Shown here in pieces: positions 53,542-61,071 of a DNA stretch of 64,000 nt (positions are counted from its first letter, which is position 1; each line of letters starts with the position of its first letter). The notes beneath the pieces were generated by a model. It searched no databases and was not told where the DNA came from. It worked only from the letters and a program-made list of their open reading frames with translations. Both the position numbers and the translations under genes were made by a program. Origin of the DNA: CALJFL01 sp039964455 (GTDB taxonomy: Bacteria; Pseudomonadota; Gammaproteobacteria; Pseudomonadales; Halieaceae). The stretch is taken from positions 72,675-136,674 of the forward strand of contig JBDVXK010000019.1 of the NCBI GenBank assembly GCA_039964455.1, written 5' to 3'.

Positions 53542-53781
53542 ATGACACACCGCTCTCTGGCGGAGGTAGGCCTGTGCCTGACTGTTTTACAGGAAGAGAT
53601 GGACCCACTGATGCCCAAGCAAGACCAGTTCGACGCTATCGAGTCTGTGGCGATCGCCATACTTGATTCGGAGCACGATCTGCACATTCCCGGCGCCCTA
53701 GAACAGTACCTACAAACCTACCTGTATCTAAAGCAGATGGAATTGGGATTAGAGCATCTCTCTGGACGCGAGGAGAAATAA
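53542..53781 (+). CDS. Small hypothetical protein
   Basis: This 79-residue acidic protein with AGGAG 9 nt upstream reads RSLAEVGLCLTVLQEEMDPL, then AIESVAIAILDSEHDLHIPG. It is probably all helical, with no membrane segment. It is followed 13 bp later by an intrinsic terminator, so it ends a transcription unit that probably starts with 52610. Family not recognised. Confidence 0.6.
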   Translation: MTHRSLAEVGLCLTVLQEEMDPLMPKQDQFDAIESVAIAILDSEHDLHIPGALEQYLQTYLYLKQMELGLEHLSGREEK

Positions 53782-53793
53782 ACCATAAGGATC

Positions 53794-53815
53794 GGCGCTT
53801 TCGAGCGCCTTTATT
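53794..53815 (+). terminator. Intrinsic terminator
   Basis: GGCGCT-TTCG-AGCGCC is a perfect 6-bp stem with a stable tetraloop, followed by TTTATT. It ends the small-gene unit 52610-53781. Confidence 0.8.
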
Positions 53816-54152
53816 CATTTGACTTATTAAAAGCGCCACAACTATTCACAAATAAAATTAGCGCCGATTCCTAACCCTACAACCCGCATAAAACCACGGA
53901 AACAGGCTACCGAATAGAACCATGTCCTCGCTCTTCGATCACTTGTCCACCTGCGCTTCCATCGCTATTGTCTAGGAGAGAGCTGGTATCAGACTCTCGT
54001 GAATCACTGATCATCTAAGACAAATCTGGCGTTAATACGGCGCCACACGTCGAGGACACGCACTGCAATAGGTGCGCGAACATCAAGTCCGGGGATCCGG
54101 ATCTTCTCGAACATACAAACTTTGTTCACGCGCCTAGCGCGAGGAGACTCCT
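53816..54152 (+). other. Gap before the primase gene, possible replication origin
   Basis: I see no gene. Near 54073-54113 there are two CGAACAT copies flanking a TCCGGGGATCCGGA palindrome, just upstream of a primase-helicase gene. Such a place would suit an origin of the element, but the evidence is only positional. Confidence 0.25.
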
Positions 54153-56132
54153 ATGTCTAAAGCGACAACTAATTGTGCCCGATCAACAAAAGACCGCGAT
54201 CCCAATGACCTCACAAGCGCCCAAATCGCATTCATTCTGTGCACGCTCGGCTTTTATGTTATTCCGATATTTCCTGGAGGAAAAATACCAGCATGGAAGT
54301 GGCGCGCCAACAGGCGCGGCGGCTTCCCCAGTCGCCGTGCATTGATGCGTCACTGGCGAAAGCATCCTGATCACGACGTCGCAATCGTAGTTGGACCACA
54401 CATTATAGTGCTGGATGCCGATACTCCCGAGGCAGAGGCGCGGCTCCATGAGATCGAAGAAGCGCATGGTATTTGTCCAAATGTAACAGTACGCACTCGC
54501 AAGGGGGTCCATCACTACTTCGCGCTCACAGAAGGAACTACCGCTATAGCCGATGGCCTCGACTCAAAAACCAACCCGACTGGAATCGATATACGAACGG
54601 GCGAGACTTTGGCGATAGTTCCGCCTTCAACCGACAAATCTTTTGAGATATGCGAGGCAGTTAGCCTAGAAGAACTTGTTTCCGCGGGTCAAGACTTCGT
54701 AGATGCCCTCGACCGCAACAACGGACGTGAGCCAGCATCATCAACTAGGATGGCGACAGCACTATCTGCCATCGGACCCGAAGATCTCACTGTCCAGTCC
54801 ATGGCGGATAAGGCAAAGATTAAGGAGCTGCTGAGTCATATCGATCCAGATCTCGGCTATCGCGACTGGATCCAAATAGGCATGGCGTTACACCATGCCA
54901 CCGGAGGCACGCAAGACGGACTCGGCCTGTTTGATCACTGGAGTTCGGGAGGTAGCAAGTACAAGGGGCGTGAAGACATTGAACGCACGTGGAACTACCT
55001 TCGCATTGATCACGATAACCCGATCACCCTAGGGACGCTGGTCATGATGTCCAATCAAGCAAAGCAGCCGCTCTTATTGCCTGCACCACCATCTCCGGTA
55101 ATTCCAAGTTCTGGCAGCACATCCGAGCACGAACTTCTCTGCTACTCGTTGCGCGGACAGAGCGACCAGCTATCAGACCTACTGGAAGACCAGACTTTTA
55201 TACTGGACGAAATCGCCATTGGTGGGCAATGGACTGTCATTTATGCTCCCCCAAATACCGGGAAAACGCTAATCACGCTCTACCAGCTCTTACACAGCAT
55301 TAAGAGTAAAACGTTGAACCCAGAAAAACTGTTTTATGTGAATGCAGACGACAACTTCCGCGGACTCACAGAGAAACTTGCGATCGCTGAGGAGTTCGGA
55401 TTCCACATGCTGGCTCCGGGGCACGCTGGATTTCGGACATCTATGCTAGTGCCTCTGCTCGGCAAAATGGTTGAGAGCGGTAATGCATCAGGAACAGTGA
55501 TTGTCCTCGATACTCTGAAGAAATTTGTCGACTTGATGGATAAGGGAAAGTGCACAGCATTCGGAACAGCAGTGCGACCCTACACCCTACAGGGCGGCAC
55601 CTTGCTCTGCCTGGCCCACGTGAACAAACACCGCGACAAGGGCGGCAAGGCCATCTACGGCGGCGTGTCTGACAACCTTGATGATGCCGACTGTGGCTAC
55701 AAACTCCATGTGACCGACAATGGTGATAATCGGCGGACGGTTCGTTTCGAGAACAAGAAGGCGCGCGGAAATGTTGCAGACAGCTTAGTCTACAGCTATC
55801 GCACCGAACGCGAGATCGCTTATCGCGAGCTACTGGACTCAGTACAGCGCGTAGGCGACCAAGCATTAAAGGAAATACTCGATAGATCAAACGGCGACGC
55901 AGATATTATCGACTCAGTCAGAAGGGCTATTGCTGACGGACCAATAACTAGCACAACACTCCTAGCAACAGTAAAAAGCTCGGTCGACGCATCCCGTCGC
56001 AAAATCGAACAGGTACTCAATAACCACACCATCGGCAGCGGTGGTGATGACCTCTGGGAGTGCAACCGGGGCAAGCACAATGCCCGACTGTACTCTCTAC
56101 CGGCACCGCCAACACCAGAATCCGACACGTAG
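54153..56132 (+). CDS. Element replication protein: primase-polymerase, PriCT-2 and AAA helicase domains
   Basis: This 659-residue protein has an N-terminal prim-pol domain (about 25-190) with VIPIFPGGKIPAWKW and the catalytic VLDADTPE (Asp88, Asp90) and RKGVHHYF. A PriCT-2-like domain (about 225-295) has GYRDWIQIGMALHHATGG. A RepA-like AAA ATPase follows (about 360-560) with Walker A APPNTGKTL and Walker B-like VIVLDTL. Such multidomain proteins initiate replication of phage satellites, plasmids and integrative elements. GCGAGGAGACTCCT precedes the ATG. It lies upstream of the integrase gene. Confidence 0.88.
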   Translation: MSKATTNCARSTKDRDPNDLTSAQIAFILCTLGFYVIPIFPGGKIPAWKWRANRRGGFPSRRALMRHWRKHPDHDVAIVVGPHIIVLDADTPEAEARLHEIEEAHGICPNVTVRTRKGVHHYFALTEGTTAIADGLDSKTNPTGIDIRTGETLAIVPPSTDKSFEICEAVSLEELVSAGQDFVDALDRNNGREPASSTRMATALSAIGPEDLTVQSMADKAKIKELLSHIDPDLGYRDWIQIGMALHHATGGTQDGLGLFDHWSSGGSKYKGREDIERTWNYLRIDHDNPITLGTLVMMSNQAKQPLLLPAPPSPVIPSSGSTSEHELLCYSLRGQSDQLSDLLEDQTFILDEIAIGGQWTVIYAPPNTGKTLITLYQLLHSIKSKTLNPEKLFYVNADDNFRGLTEKLAIAEEFGFHMLAPGHAGFRTSMLVPLLGKMVESGNASGTVIVLDTLKKFVDLMDKGKCTAFGTAVRPYTLQGGTLLCLAHVNKHRDKGGKAIYGGVSDNLDDADCGYKLHVTDNGDNRRTVRFENKKARGNVADSLVYSYRTEREIAYRELLDSVQRVGDQALKEILDRSNGDADIIDSVRRAIADGPITSTTLLATVKSSVDASRRKIEQVLNNHTIGSGGDDLWECNRGKHNARLYSLPAPPTPESDT

Positions 56133-56311
56133 CTCCGGCTTCCCAGTTCTCCAGTTCACCGCACCCTAACCCTCAGGTAACCGGTGAACTGGGAAACCGC
56201 CTCGGAACCCATGTACCCCACCTTAGTAGGTCAGTTTGCCAGTTTTTCGCTCTATAGGGCTCGGGAAACCGGTGAACTAGCAAACCCATTAAACACATAG
56301 GAAATGTAAAC

Positions 56312-57493
56312 ATGCCAAAACTAAACCTCACCCAGAAGTTCGTAGACAAACCCACCCCACCACCAGCGGGCAAGCGCCGCATCGAGCACTGCGACATCGC
56401 CCTCCCCGGCCTCTATCTTGAGGTTAAGGCCACGAGCCCTACCTGGGGCACCTTCTACCTGCGCTACAAGGATGCCAGCGGTAAGACCTGTCACAAGAAA
56501 ATAGGTCGATCCACTGATATCACACTCAAGCAAGCCCGCAGCAGTGCAAAGCAGCTTCGCGCACAGATACAGCTCGGAGCAGACCCACAGGCAGAAGCCA
56601 GGGCCAAGAAGCAGGTCATGACCTTTCAATCATTTTTCAACGATCACTATCTGCCGCATGTTCAGCAGCACAAGCGCTCTTGGAAGAATGATGAGGAAAT
56701 GTTTCGCCTACGTATCAACGGCCTTATCGGCAGCAAGCCCCTCAACAGGATCACCCGCTCGGAGGTGCAACGCTTCCACACGAGCTTGGTCGACCAGGGC
56801 CTATCACCGGCAACGGCAGACCATCACCTGAAGCTGATACGTCAAGCCTTGAACCTAGCGGTTGACTGGGAGATGTTAAAGACTAATCCAGTCGCCCGGG
56901 TGAAGTTATTTAATCAGGACAATCAGGTAGAGCGATACCTAAACCAGGAAGAGATGCAACGTCTCTTGAGGGTACTAAAAGCAGACCATAATCGGGTTGT
57001 ATGTAATGTCATCCTGTTTCTGCTTTCTACTGGTGCCCGAGTTAGTGAGGCATTATCAGCGGATTGGAATGATATCGACATAGAGAACCGCGTCTGGGTC
57101 ATCCAGGCTACAAACTCCAAGTCGAAGAAGAAACGGTCTGTGCCGCTCAATGATGTGGCTATCGGTGTTCTAGATGCCCTTGGAAATGAACGCAAACGCG
57201 GCCGGCTATTTGTTGGAAAGCGTGGACCGCTATCGACCATCAATAAGGTCTGGTACCGCATACGTGCTGAAGCTGATCTGGCGGACTGCCGGGTTCATGA
57301 CCTCCGCCACAGCTATGCGTCGCTGCTCGTCAACGCGGGGCACAGCCTGTTCGAAGTCCAGCAGGCCCTGGGCCATTCCGACCCGAAGGTGACAATGCGT
57401 TACGCCCATCTATCCAAGGAGAGCCTGCAAAGGGCTGCCTCTTCGGCTTCAGACAGGATCACGGAGGCAATGAACACTTCTGGCACACTTTAA
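56312..57493 (+). CDS. Tyrosine recombinase integrase (P4-like)
   Basis: This 393-residue integrase has an N-terminal arm-binding domain (DUF4102-like, about 1-95), a SAM-like core-binding domain (about 103-190) and a catalytic domain. The full set Arg243, His329, Arg332, His355 and Tyr364 is present (GARVSEAL, HDLRHSYAS, LGHSDPKVTMRYAHLS). Enzymes of this group use tRNA 3' ends, which fits the tRNA repeats bounding this island. It lies about 3.2 kb from the right att copy rather than beside one, so cargo seems to have been added in between. It is the only complete site-specific recombinase gene in the islands. Confidence 0.93.
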   Translation: MPKLNLTQKFVDKPTPPPAGKRRIEHCDIALPGLYLEVKATSPTWGTFYLRYKDASGKTCHKKIGRSTDITLKQARSSAKQLRAQIQLGADPQAEARAKKQVMTFQSFFNDHYLPHVQQHKRSWKNDEEMFRLRINGLIGSKPLNRITRSEVQRFHTSLVDQGLSPATADHHLKLIRQALNLAVDWEMLKTNPVARVKLFNQDNQVERYLNQEEMQRLLRVLKADHNRVVCNVILFLLSTGARVSEALSADWNDIDIENRVWVIQATNSKSKKKRSVPLNDVAIGVLDALGNERKRGRLFVGKRGPLSTINKVWYRIRAEADLADCRVHDLRHSYASLLVNAGHSLFEVQQALGHSDPKVTMRYAHLSKESLQRAASSASDRITEAMNTSGTL

Positions 57494-57501
57494 CTTTCAA
57501 C

Positions 57502-57520
57502 GGGGCCTGCAATAGGCCCC
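57502..57520 (+). terminator. Possible terminator after the integrase
   Basis: GGGGCCT-gcaat-AGGCCCC is a 7-bp stem 9 bp after the integrase stop. It lacks a T-run, so activity is uncertain. Confidence 0.4.
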
Positions 57521-57647
57521 ACCTACCTCCCCTTCACCTGCACAAAAACATCACCCTCCCCGCAGTAACTGCCTCGCGCGCCCGAGGCTACTAAGCACGT
57601 ACACCCCATAAAACTCTGAACATACATTTATAACGGAGATCGAAATC

Positions 57648-58061
57648 ATGACTGTAATCACTAACGCCCAATCACTCGCTCGACACACTGAAATTCCATC
57701 CAATCCCCTACCAACCCACAAAGCCCGCCTATACCGGATACCAGAGACCCACTACGTCCGGAGACAGCGAGCAGCTAACCAGCCTACCTACGTCATACCC
57801 AGACCTATAGCACCGCGACTGCCATCCAGCCCGCCTGGATACTGGTCCCGCGAATTGGAAAAATTCTCTGCCGCATCAACACAGGCCTGGATAGACCTGA
57901 AAGCCACCAGCAGACGACTGATTCACCGTGCAATGCGGTGGATAGTGATTCCTATGGCACTGATATCAGGATTCGGGATATTCGCAGCAGAACCGGCTGA
58001 ATTACCAGATAGCCGCTTCCAGGACGCACCTTATCGGCAGGCTATCCACGAGGCGCCCTAG
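57648..58061 (+). CDS. Hypothetical protein with one membrane segment
   Basis: This 137-residue protein with a ribosome binding site (ACGGAGAT) has a proline-rich, basic N-terminal part and one hydrophobic segment (WIVIPMALISGFGIFAA) at about 103-119. A short C-terminal tail follows. It belongs to the element module with 58193-58735. Family not recognised. Confidence 0.55.
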   Translation: MTVITNAQSLARHTEIPSNPLPTHKARLYRIPETHYVRRQRAANQPTYVIPRPIAPRLPSSPPGYWSRELEKFSAASTQAWIDLKATSRRLIHRAMRWIVIPMALISGFGIFAAEPAELPDSRFQDAPYRQAIHEAP

Positions 58062-58192
58062 AGGCGTGTTTCTGGAGCATTCTGGGGCGGGGTAATACCT
58101 GCCCCATGCCCACGGCATTCTTGGGCGAGAGAGACCCTGACATACCCACAACCAGCACTTACACTGAACGAATCAAGGAGACCCAATCGATC

Positions 58193-58735
58193 ATGCTCAC
58201 CTGGACAAAACGCCTGATAATAACTGCCAGCTTTCTGGCCCTACTCACCACCAACATACTCACCCTGACCAGCACCGCCTTCAATGCTGCTATATCTGGG
58301 CTAATGGGCACTGCCCTGGGTGTCCGGACGGTATCCAGCATAATGCAGTCCAAAATCGCCTCTCAGAACAGCACCATCAAGAAACACCAAACCTCAGCCA
58401 TCGAGCGCAAAGCGGCCACCAAGAGATTCGGCACCCGTCTCGCCAGCAGGACCAAGCGAGTGGCGGCGAAGAGTATTGCTGCTATCCCTGCTGAATCGAT
58501 ACCGTTCATCGGTGTGGCCGTGATTATCGCTGATACCGGATATGAGCTGTACGCAGCCTGTGAAACCATCACGGATTTGGATCAGCTGTATTTAGATCTG
58601 GGGATGACTGGAGAAACCCCTGATGACGCAGTGCACAGCGTCTGCTCGCCGGAATTGCCAGATGCAGGCGAGGTTTGGGATGGGGTTGTTGCAAAATCTG
58701 GTGAGTGGCTGGAGCAGGCTCGAGGGGCTATGTAG
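58193..58735 (+). CDS. Hypothetical membrane protein of the element
   Basis: The start at ATG 58193 (AAGGAG upstream) gives 180 residues; the frame is open from 58106. An N-terminal hydrophobic segment (LIITASFLALLTTNILTLTSTAF) is followed by a Lys/Arg-rich helical region and a second hydrophobic segment (AIPAESIPFIGVAVIIADTGYELYAACETI). The tail is acidic. The gene shares orientation and spacing with 57648. Function unknown. Confidence 0.6.
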   Translation: MLTWTKRLIITASFLALLTTNILTLTSTAFNAAISGLMGTALGVRTVSSIMQSKIASQNSTIKKHQTSAIERKAATKRFGTRLASRTKRVAAKSIAAIPAESIPFIGVAVIIADTGYELYAACETITDLDQLYLDLGMTGETPDDAVHSVCSPELPDAGEVWDGVVAKSGEWLEQARGAM

Positions 58736-58780
58736 CGATTTGAGAGCTTGGCATTACCCGAGGCATTTGTAGAAGCAACT

Positions 58781-58797
58781 AATGTCCGCTTTCGCCT
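58781..58797 (+). repeat. Array repeat R1 (right arm)
   Basis: AATGTCCGCTTTCGCCT lies 52 bp before the membrane-protein gene at 58850. The same arm recurs at 59281 and 59794. No left arm is seen here, so this is the start of the array. Confidence 0.7.
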
Positions 58798-58849
58798 ATT
58801 AGAAGACATTTGGCTATGCTGTGCTACAGGATGAACTAAGGAGTCGCAG

Positions 58850-59227
58850 ATGTCTGATGCCGATCTATTTGAATTGAGTCTGCTTAGTGCTTCACAGGCC
58901 TCTACAATGCTTAATGTCTACTTGTCGCTGACATTTGGATATCTAATTACAAGTTACATAATTGGTGCCAGCCTGAGTACTTTTCAGGCAGTTGTCCTAT
59001 CTAGCTTGTACACGGTGGGTGTGATCCCAGCATTGGTCGCGAATTACTACTACTCAATTAGAGCGGCGGAATTCGAACTTCTGATAGGCGCAACTTACGA
59101 CATTACCTCTAATGATAGTTTAGGAAACGCTGTTACTTGGGCTAGCTATATGGCCGTTGTTCTAACGGCAGGTGTTTTGGTGAGCTATTACTTTATGTGG
59201 AATGTTCGGCACTCCAAGTCTGCATGA
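58850..59227 (+). CDS. Repeat-bounded gene 1: small membrane protein
   Basis: This 125-residue protein has three or four hydrophobic segments, an N-terminus SDADLFELSLLSASQAS, LSTFQ before the second helix, and a C-terminus FMWNVRHSKSA. AAGGAG precedes the ATG. It is similar in plan and ends to 59351-59737 (FMWRVRHPKAE) and, more weakly, to the integron cassette gene at 46296. It is bounded by repeat arms: R1 upstream and R2 seven bp after its stop. Function unknown. Confidence 0.7.
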   Translation: MSDADLFELSLLSASQASTMLNVYLSLTFGYLITSYIIGASLSTFQAVVLSSLYTVGVIPALVANYYYSIRAAEFELLIGATYDITSNDSLGNAVTWASYMAVVLTAGVLVSYYFMWNVRHSKSA

Positions 59228-59230
59228 CTA

Positions 59231-59297
59231 CTTCGAGGTGAAAGCGGACATTATCCCCTTCAGGATCGTTCATACCCTCTAACGTCCGCTTTCGCCT
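59231..59297 (+). repeat. Array repeat R2 (complete)
   Basis: AGGTGAAAGCGGAC (left arm, about 59236) and GTCCGCTTTCGCCT (right arm, to 59297) form a 14-bp inverted repeat with one mismatch. About 34 bp separate them. It lies between gene 1 and gene 2 of the array. Confidence 0.75.
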
Positions 59298-59350
59298 AAT
59301 CGGCGACATCGTACTATCCTTGCTTGGTCTGACAATAGGGAGATATAGAG

Positions 59351-59737
59351 ATGACTGAATATCAGCTTGTAGATGCCATAGCGAGTTTGCAGAGCAATCT
59401 AATACAGGGGCAGGCCGTCACCGTTACCATGCTTAGTGCCTACATGGTTGTTGCATATGCCGTAGGAACAAAGCTGACGACCTTCCAATGTACTTTCGTC
59501 AGCTTAATGTTTCTCGTATTTGGTCTATTTGCTGCTCTTGGACAGATAAGTAATCTGAATGAAATGTACTACTACGGCTCACAACTCGGTGACCTACGCA
59601 AAGAAGGTTACGCTGGCTTCGATGGAGACAGCGGGGCTGAAGAATTTGCCAGGTGGGGTTTCGCGACTATCCGTGTTCTTTTGTTTGGAGGAGCGCTCAC
59701 ATTCATGTGGCGCGTTAGGCACCCCAAGGCTGAGTAA
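59351..59737 (+). CDS. Repeat-bounded gene 2: small membrane protein
   Basis: This 128-residue membrane protein starts TEYQLVDAIASLQSN. It has hydrophobic helices at about 25-40, 47-63 and 106-120, LTTFQCTF before the second, and C-terminus FMWRVRHPKAE. It is a clear relative of gene 1 in design. It starts 53 bp after R2 and ends 5 bp before R3. Function unknown. Confidence 0.7.
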   Translation: MTEYQLVDAIASLQSNLIQGQAVTVTMLSAYMVVAYAVGTKLTTFQCTFVSLMFLVFGLFAALGQISNLNEMYYYGSQLGDLRKEGYAGFDGDSGAEEFARWGFATIRVLLFGGALTFMWRVRHPKAE

Positions 59738-59742
59738 CGTCT

Positions 59743-59810
59743 GCCTTGAGGTGAAAGCGGACCTTCCAGCCCCAGGGCCGATTCAGGGCCTTTAACGTCC
59801 GCTTTCGCCT
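59743..59810 (+). repeat. Array repeat R3 (complete)
   Basis: This has the same structure as R2: GAGGTGAAAGCGGAC (left arm), about 36 bp of unrelated middle, then AACGTCCGCTTTCGCCT ending at 59810. It is followed by AAAAGCGGACATG. Confidence 0.75.
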
Positions 59811-59865
59811 AAAAGCGGACATGCATGTATGGTGGTTGCCTATCTAACAATAACAAGGTGCAATA

Positions 59866-60417
59866 ATGTCTGAAGCAGAGCTTCTCCTTGTCGGGGTGAC
59901 GATGATCCTTGCCACGGGCTTGGTTCGGTGCGTTGATGGGATTTATCACTCGATGACAAGCCAGCGGCGATATTGGATGCCTCAGGTGTTGTTGTGGTCG
60001 ACTTTCATCTATGGCGTCAACTTCTTATGGGCCTATAAGAATAACCTTTCGATAGATCCTACGTGGATGGTGTATGCGTCTTCAATAGCGATAGCATCAA
60101 CCTTCGTCTTAAGGGGGCATATCCTTGCCTCAAGCAACCCAGAACAGATAGAAGATTGGGCTAAACACTTTGAAAAATCGGCGCGACCATACTTTATCGT
60201 CGCATTTCTGACCTCAATCTCATCGCTTGTCGCCGCTTGGGCTGCAAACGATTCCACGGGATACGATGCTCAAAGTATCCCGTTTTGGATAGGGGCAGGC
60301 CTCAACGTAATAGGTGCCATCTCCGGAAAGGTCTGGGTTCGTGGTACGGTCGCCGTCACACACTTTATACTGGTTATACTCGCAAGCTACATACTGTTCT
60401 CAAACGAGATGATTTAG
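59866..60417 (+). CDS. Repeat-bounded gene 3: polytopic membrane protein
   Basis: This 183-residue protein has five or six hydrophobic segments (about 5-20, 36-52, 66-82, 108-126, 137-150, 160-178). It starts SEAELLLVGVTMILATGLVRC and is not obviously related to genes 1 and 2. It begins 55 bp after R3, the same distance as in the other units, and ends 50 bp before R4. Function unknown. Confidence 0.65.
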   Translation: MSEAELLLVGVTMILATGLVRCVDGIYHSMTSQRRYWMPQVLLWSTFIYGVNFLWAYKNNLSIDPTWMVYASSIAIASTFVLRGHILASSNPEQIEDWAKHFEKSARPYFIVAFLTSISSLVAAWAANDSTGYDAQSIPFWIGAGLNVIGAISGKVWVRGTVAVTHFILVILASYILFSNEMI

Positions 60418-60467
60418 TCCGCAATAAATGGGGCAGAGTAACTTGGTCCACGTGGCTTCAGTGGCCG

Positions 60468-60491
60468 CTTCGAGGTGAAAGCGGACATTAG
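60468..60491 (+). repeat. Array repeat R4 (left arm only)
   Basis: GCTTCGAGGTGAAAGCGGAC is identical to the R2 left arm, followed by ATTAGTCGC. No right arm follows; the array ends here and the island right-end repeat begins about 100 bp on. Confidence 0.7.
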
Positions 60492-60589
60492 TCGCTCCAG
60501 GTTCGGCCCAGGTTCGGAGTTCGGTTTCTGAAATTTAGTTAGCATTCTTCGGCTTACAGACAGTTCACTCAAAAGCCGAGCCCAATCAA

Positions 60590-60689
60590 GCTCGGTATAG
60601 GGTCGGCTTAGGCAGCCCTCCCCTACAGCCATAGAAAAATGCCTTTAGATTCTTCAACTTAGTGCGGCAATTAGAGCCTGTGCCTGCTC
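60590..60689 (+). repeat. Island right-end repeat RE-B
   Basis: This 100-bp segment matches 63864-63963 at about 86 positions by hand count without gaps, including CCCTCCCCTAC and ATAGAAAAATGCCTTTAG. Both copies lead directly into CTCATAATCGG of the att core. It is the right terminus of island B. Confidence 0.85.
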
Positions 60690-60738
60690 CTCATAATCGG
60701 CAGGTCGAAGGTTCAAATCCTTCTGGGCCCACCATTTT
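60690..60738 (+). repeat. att copy 3 (tRNA 3' half)
   Basis: This is a copy of the tRNA from the anticodon loop through CCA and TTTT, with CAAATCC like copy 2. It marks the junction of islands B and C. Confidence 0.87.
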
Positions 60739-60819
60739 TTATAAATTTCAGAGACTTATAACTGCTTAGAGCGTCCGACTGTGGGTAGTGACTCATAGAC
60801 TGGAGTCGGTGGTTGTAAG
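60735..60819 (+). repeat. Island left-end repeat LE3
   Basis: This is the third copy of the left-end sequence, more diverged (TTAGAGCGTCCGACTGTGGG), with the CATAGACTGGAGTCGG arm intact. Confidence 0.75.
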
Positions 60820-60962
60820 TGGTGGTGATTCCACGTTCAGGCAGAAAATCTTCGATGAGTGGTCCGGCATTCCGGTGATGACTGAGGTTGAAGCGATGTG
60901 AGAGCCAGACGGCGTAACTGATTATATCGAGAGGAAACAGTGATGTTTGTATATGCTCATGG
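60816..60962 (-). pseudogene. Decayed IS6-family transposase N-terminal remnant
   Basis: Minus-strand reading from about 60962 gives SIYKHHC, then, after a frameshift, ISYAVWLSHRFNLSHH and LIEDFLPERGIT. This is the same N-terminal portion as at 43867. It is cut at the equivalent residue by LE3. The element's TIR GTTAACTTGTCAGTACC remains at about 60986-61002. Confidence 0.65.
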
Positions 60963-61071
60963 CCCGATTCTAGCAGTCTGGGCCAGTTAACTTGTCAGTA
61001 CCCCCGTTTACAATGAGAATATTTCAAACTACCTTAGCTCCGAAAAGCCCACTTACAGAGCGCTATTTACA

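Noticed and set aside
59231..59297. Reading repeats R2/R3 as attC sites
   Set aside because: They lack the GTTRRRY/RYYYAAC core ends that the five sites at 46.7-49.1 kb have. The arms are a different 14-bp inverted sequence.
58781..60491. Reading the repeat array as a CRISPR
   Set aside because: The repeats enclose full genes of 380-550 bp rather than short unique spacers, and no cas genes are present.
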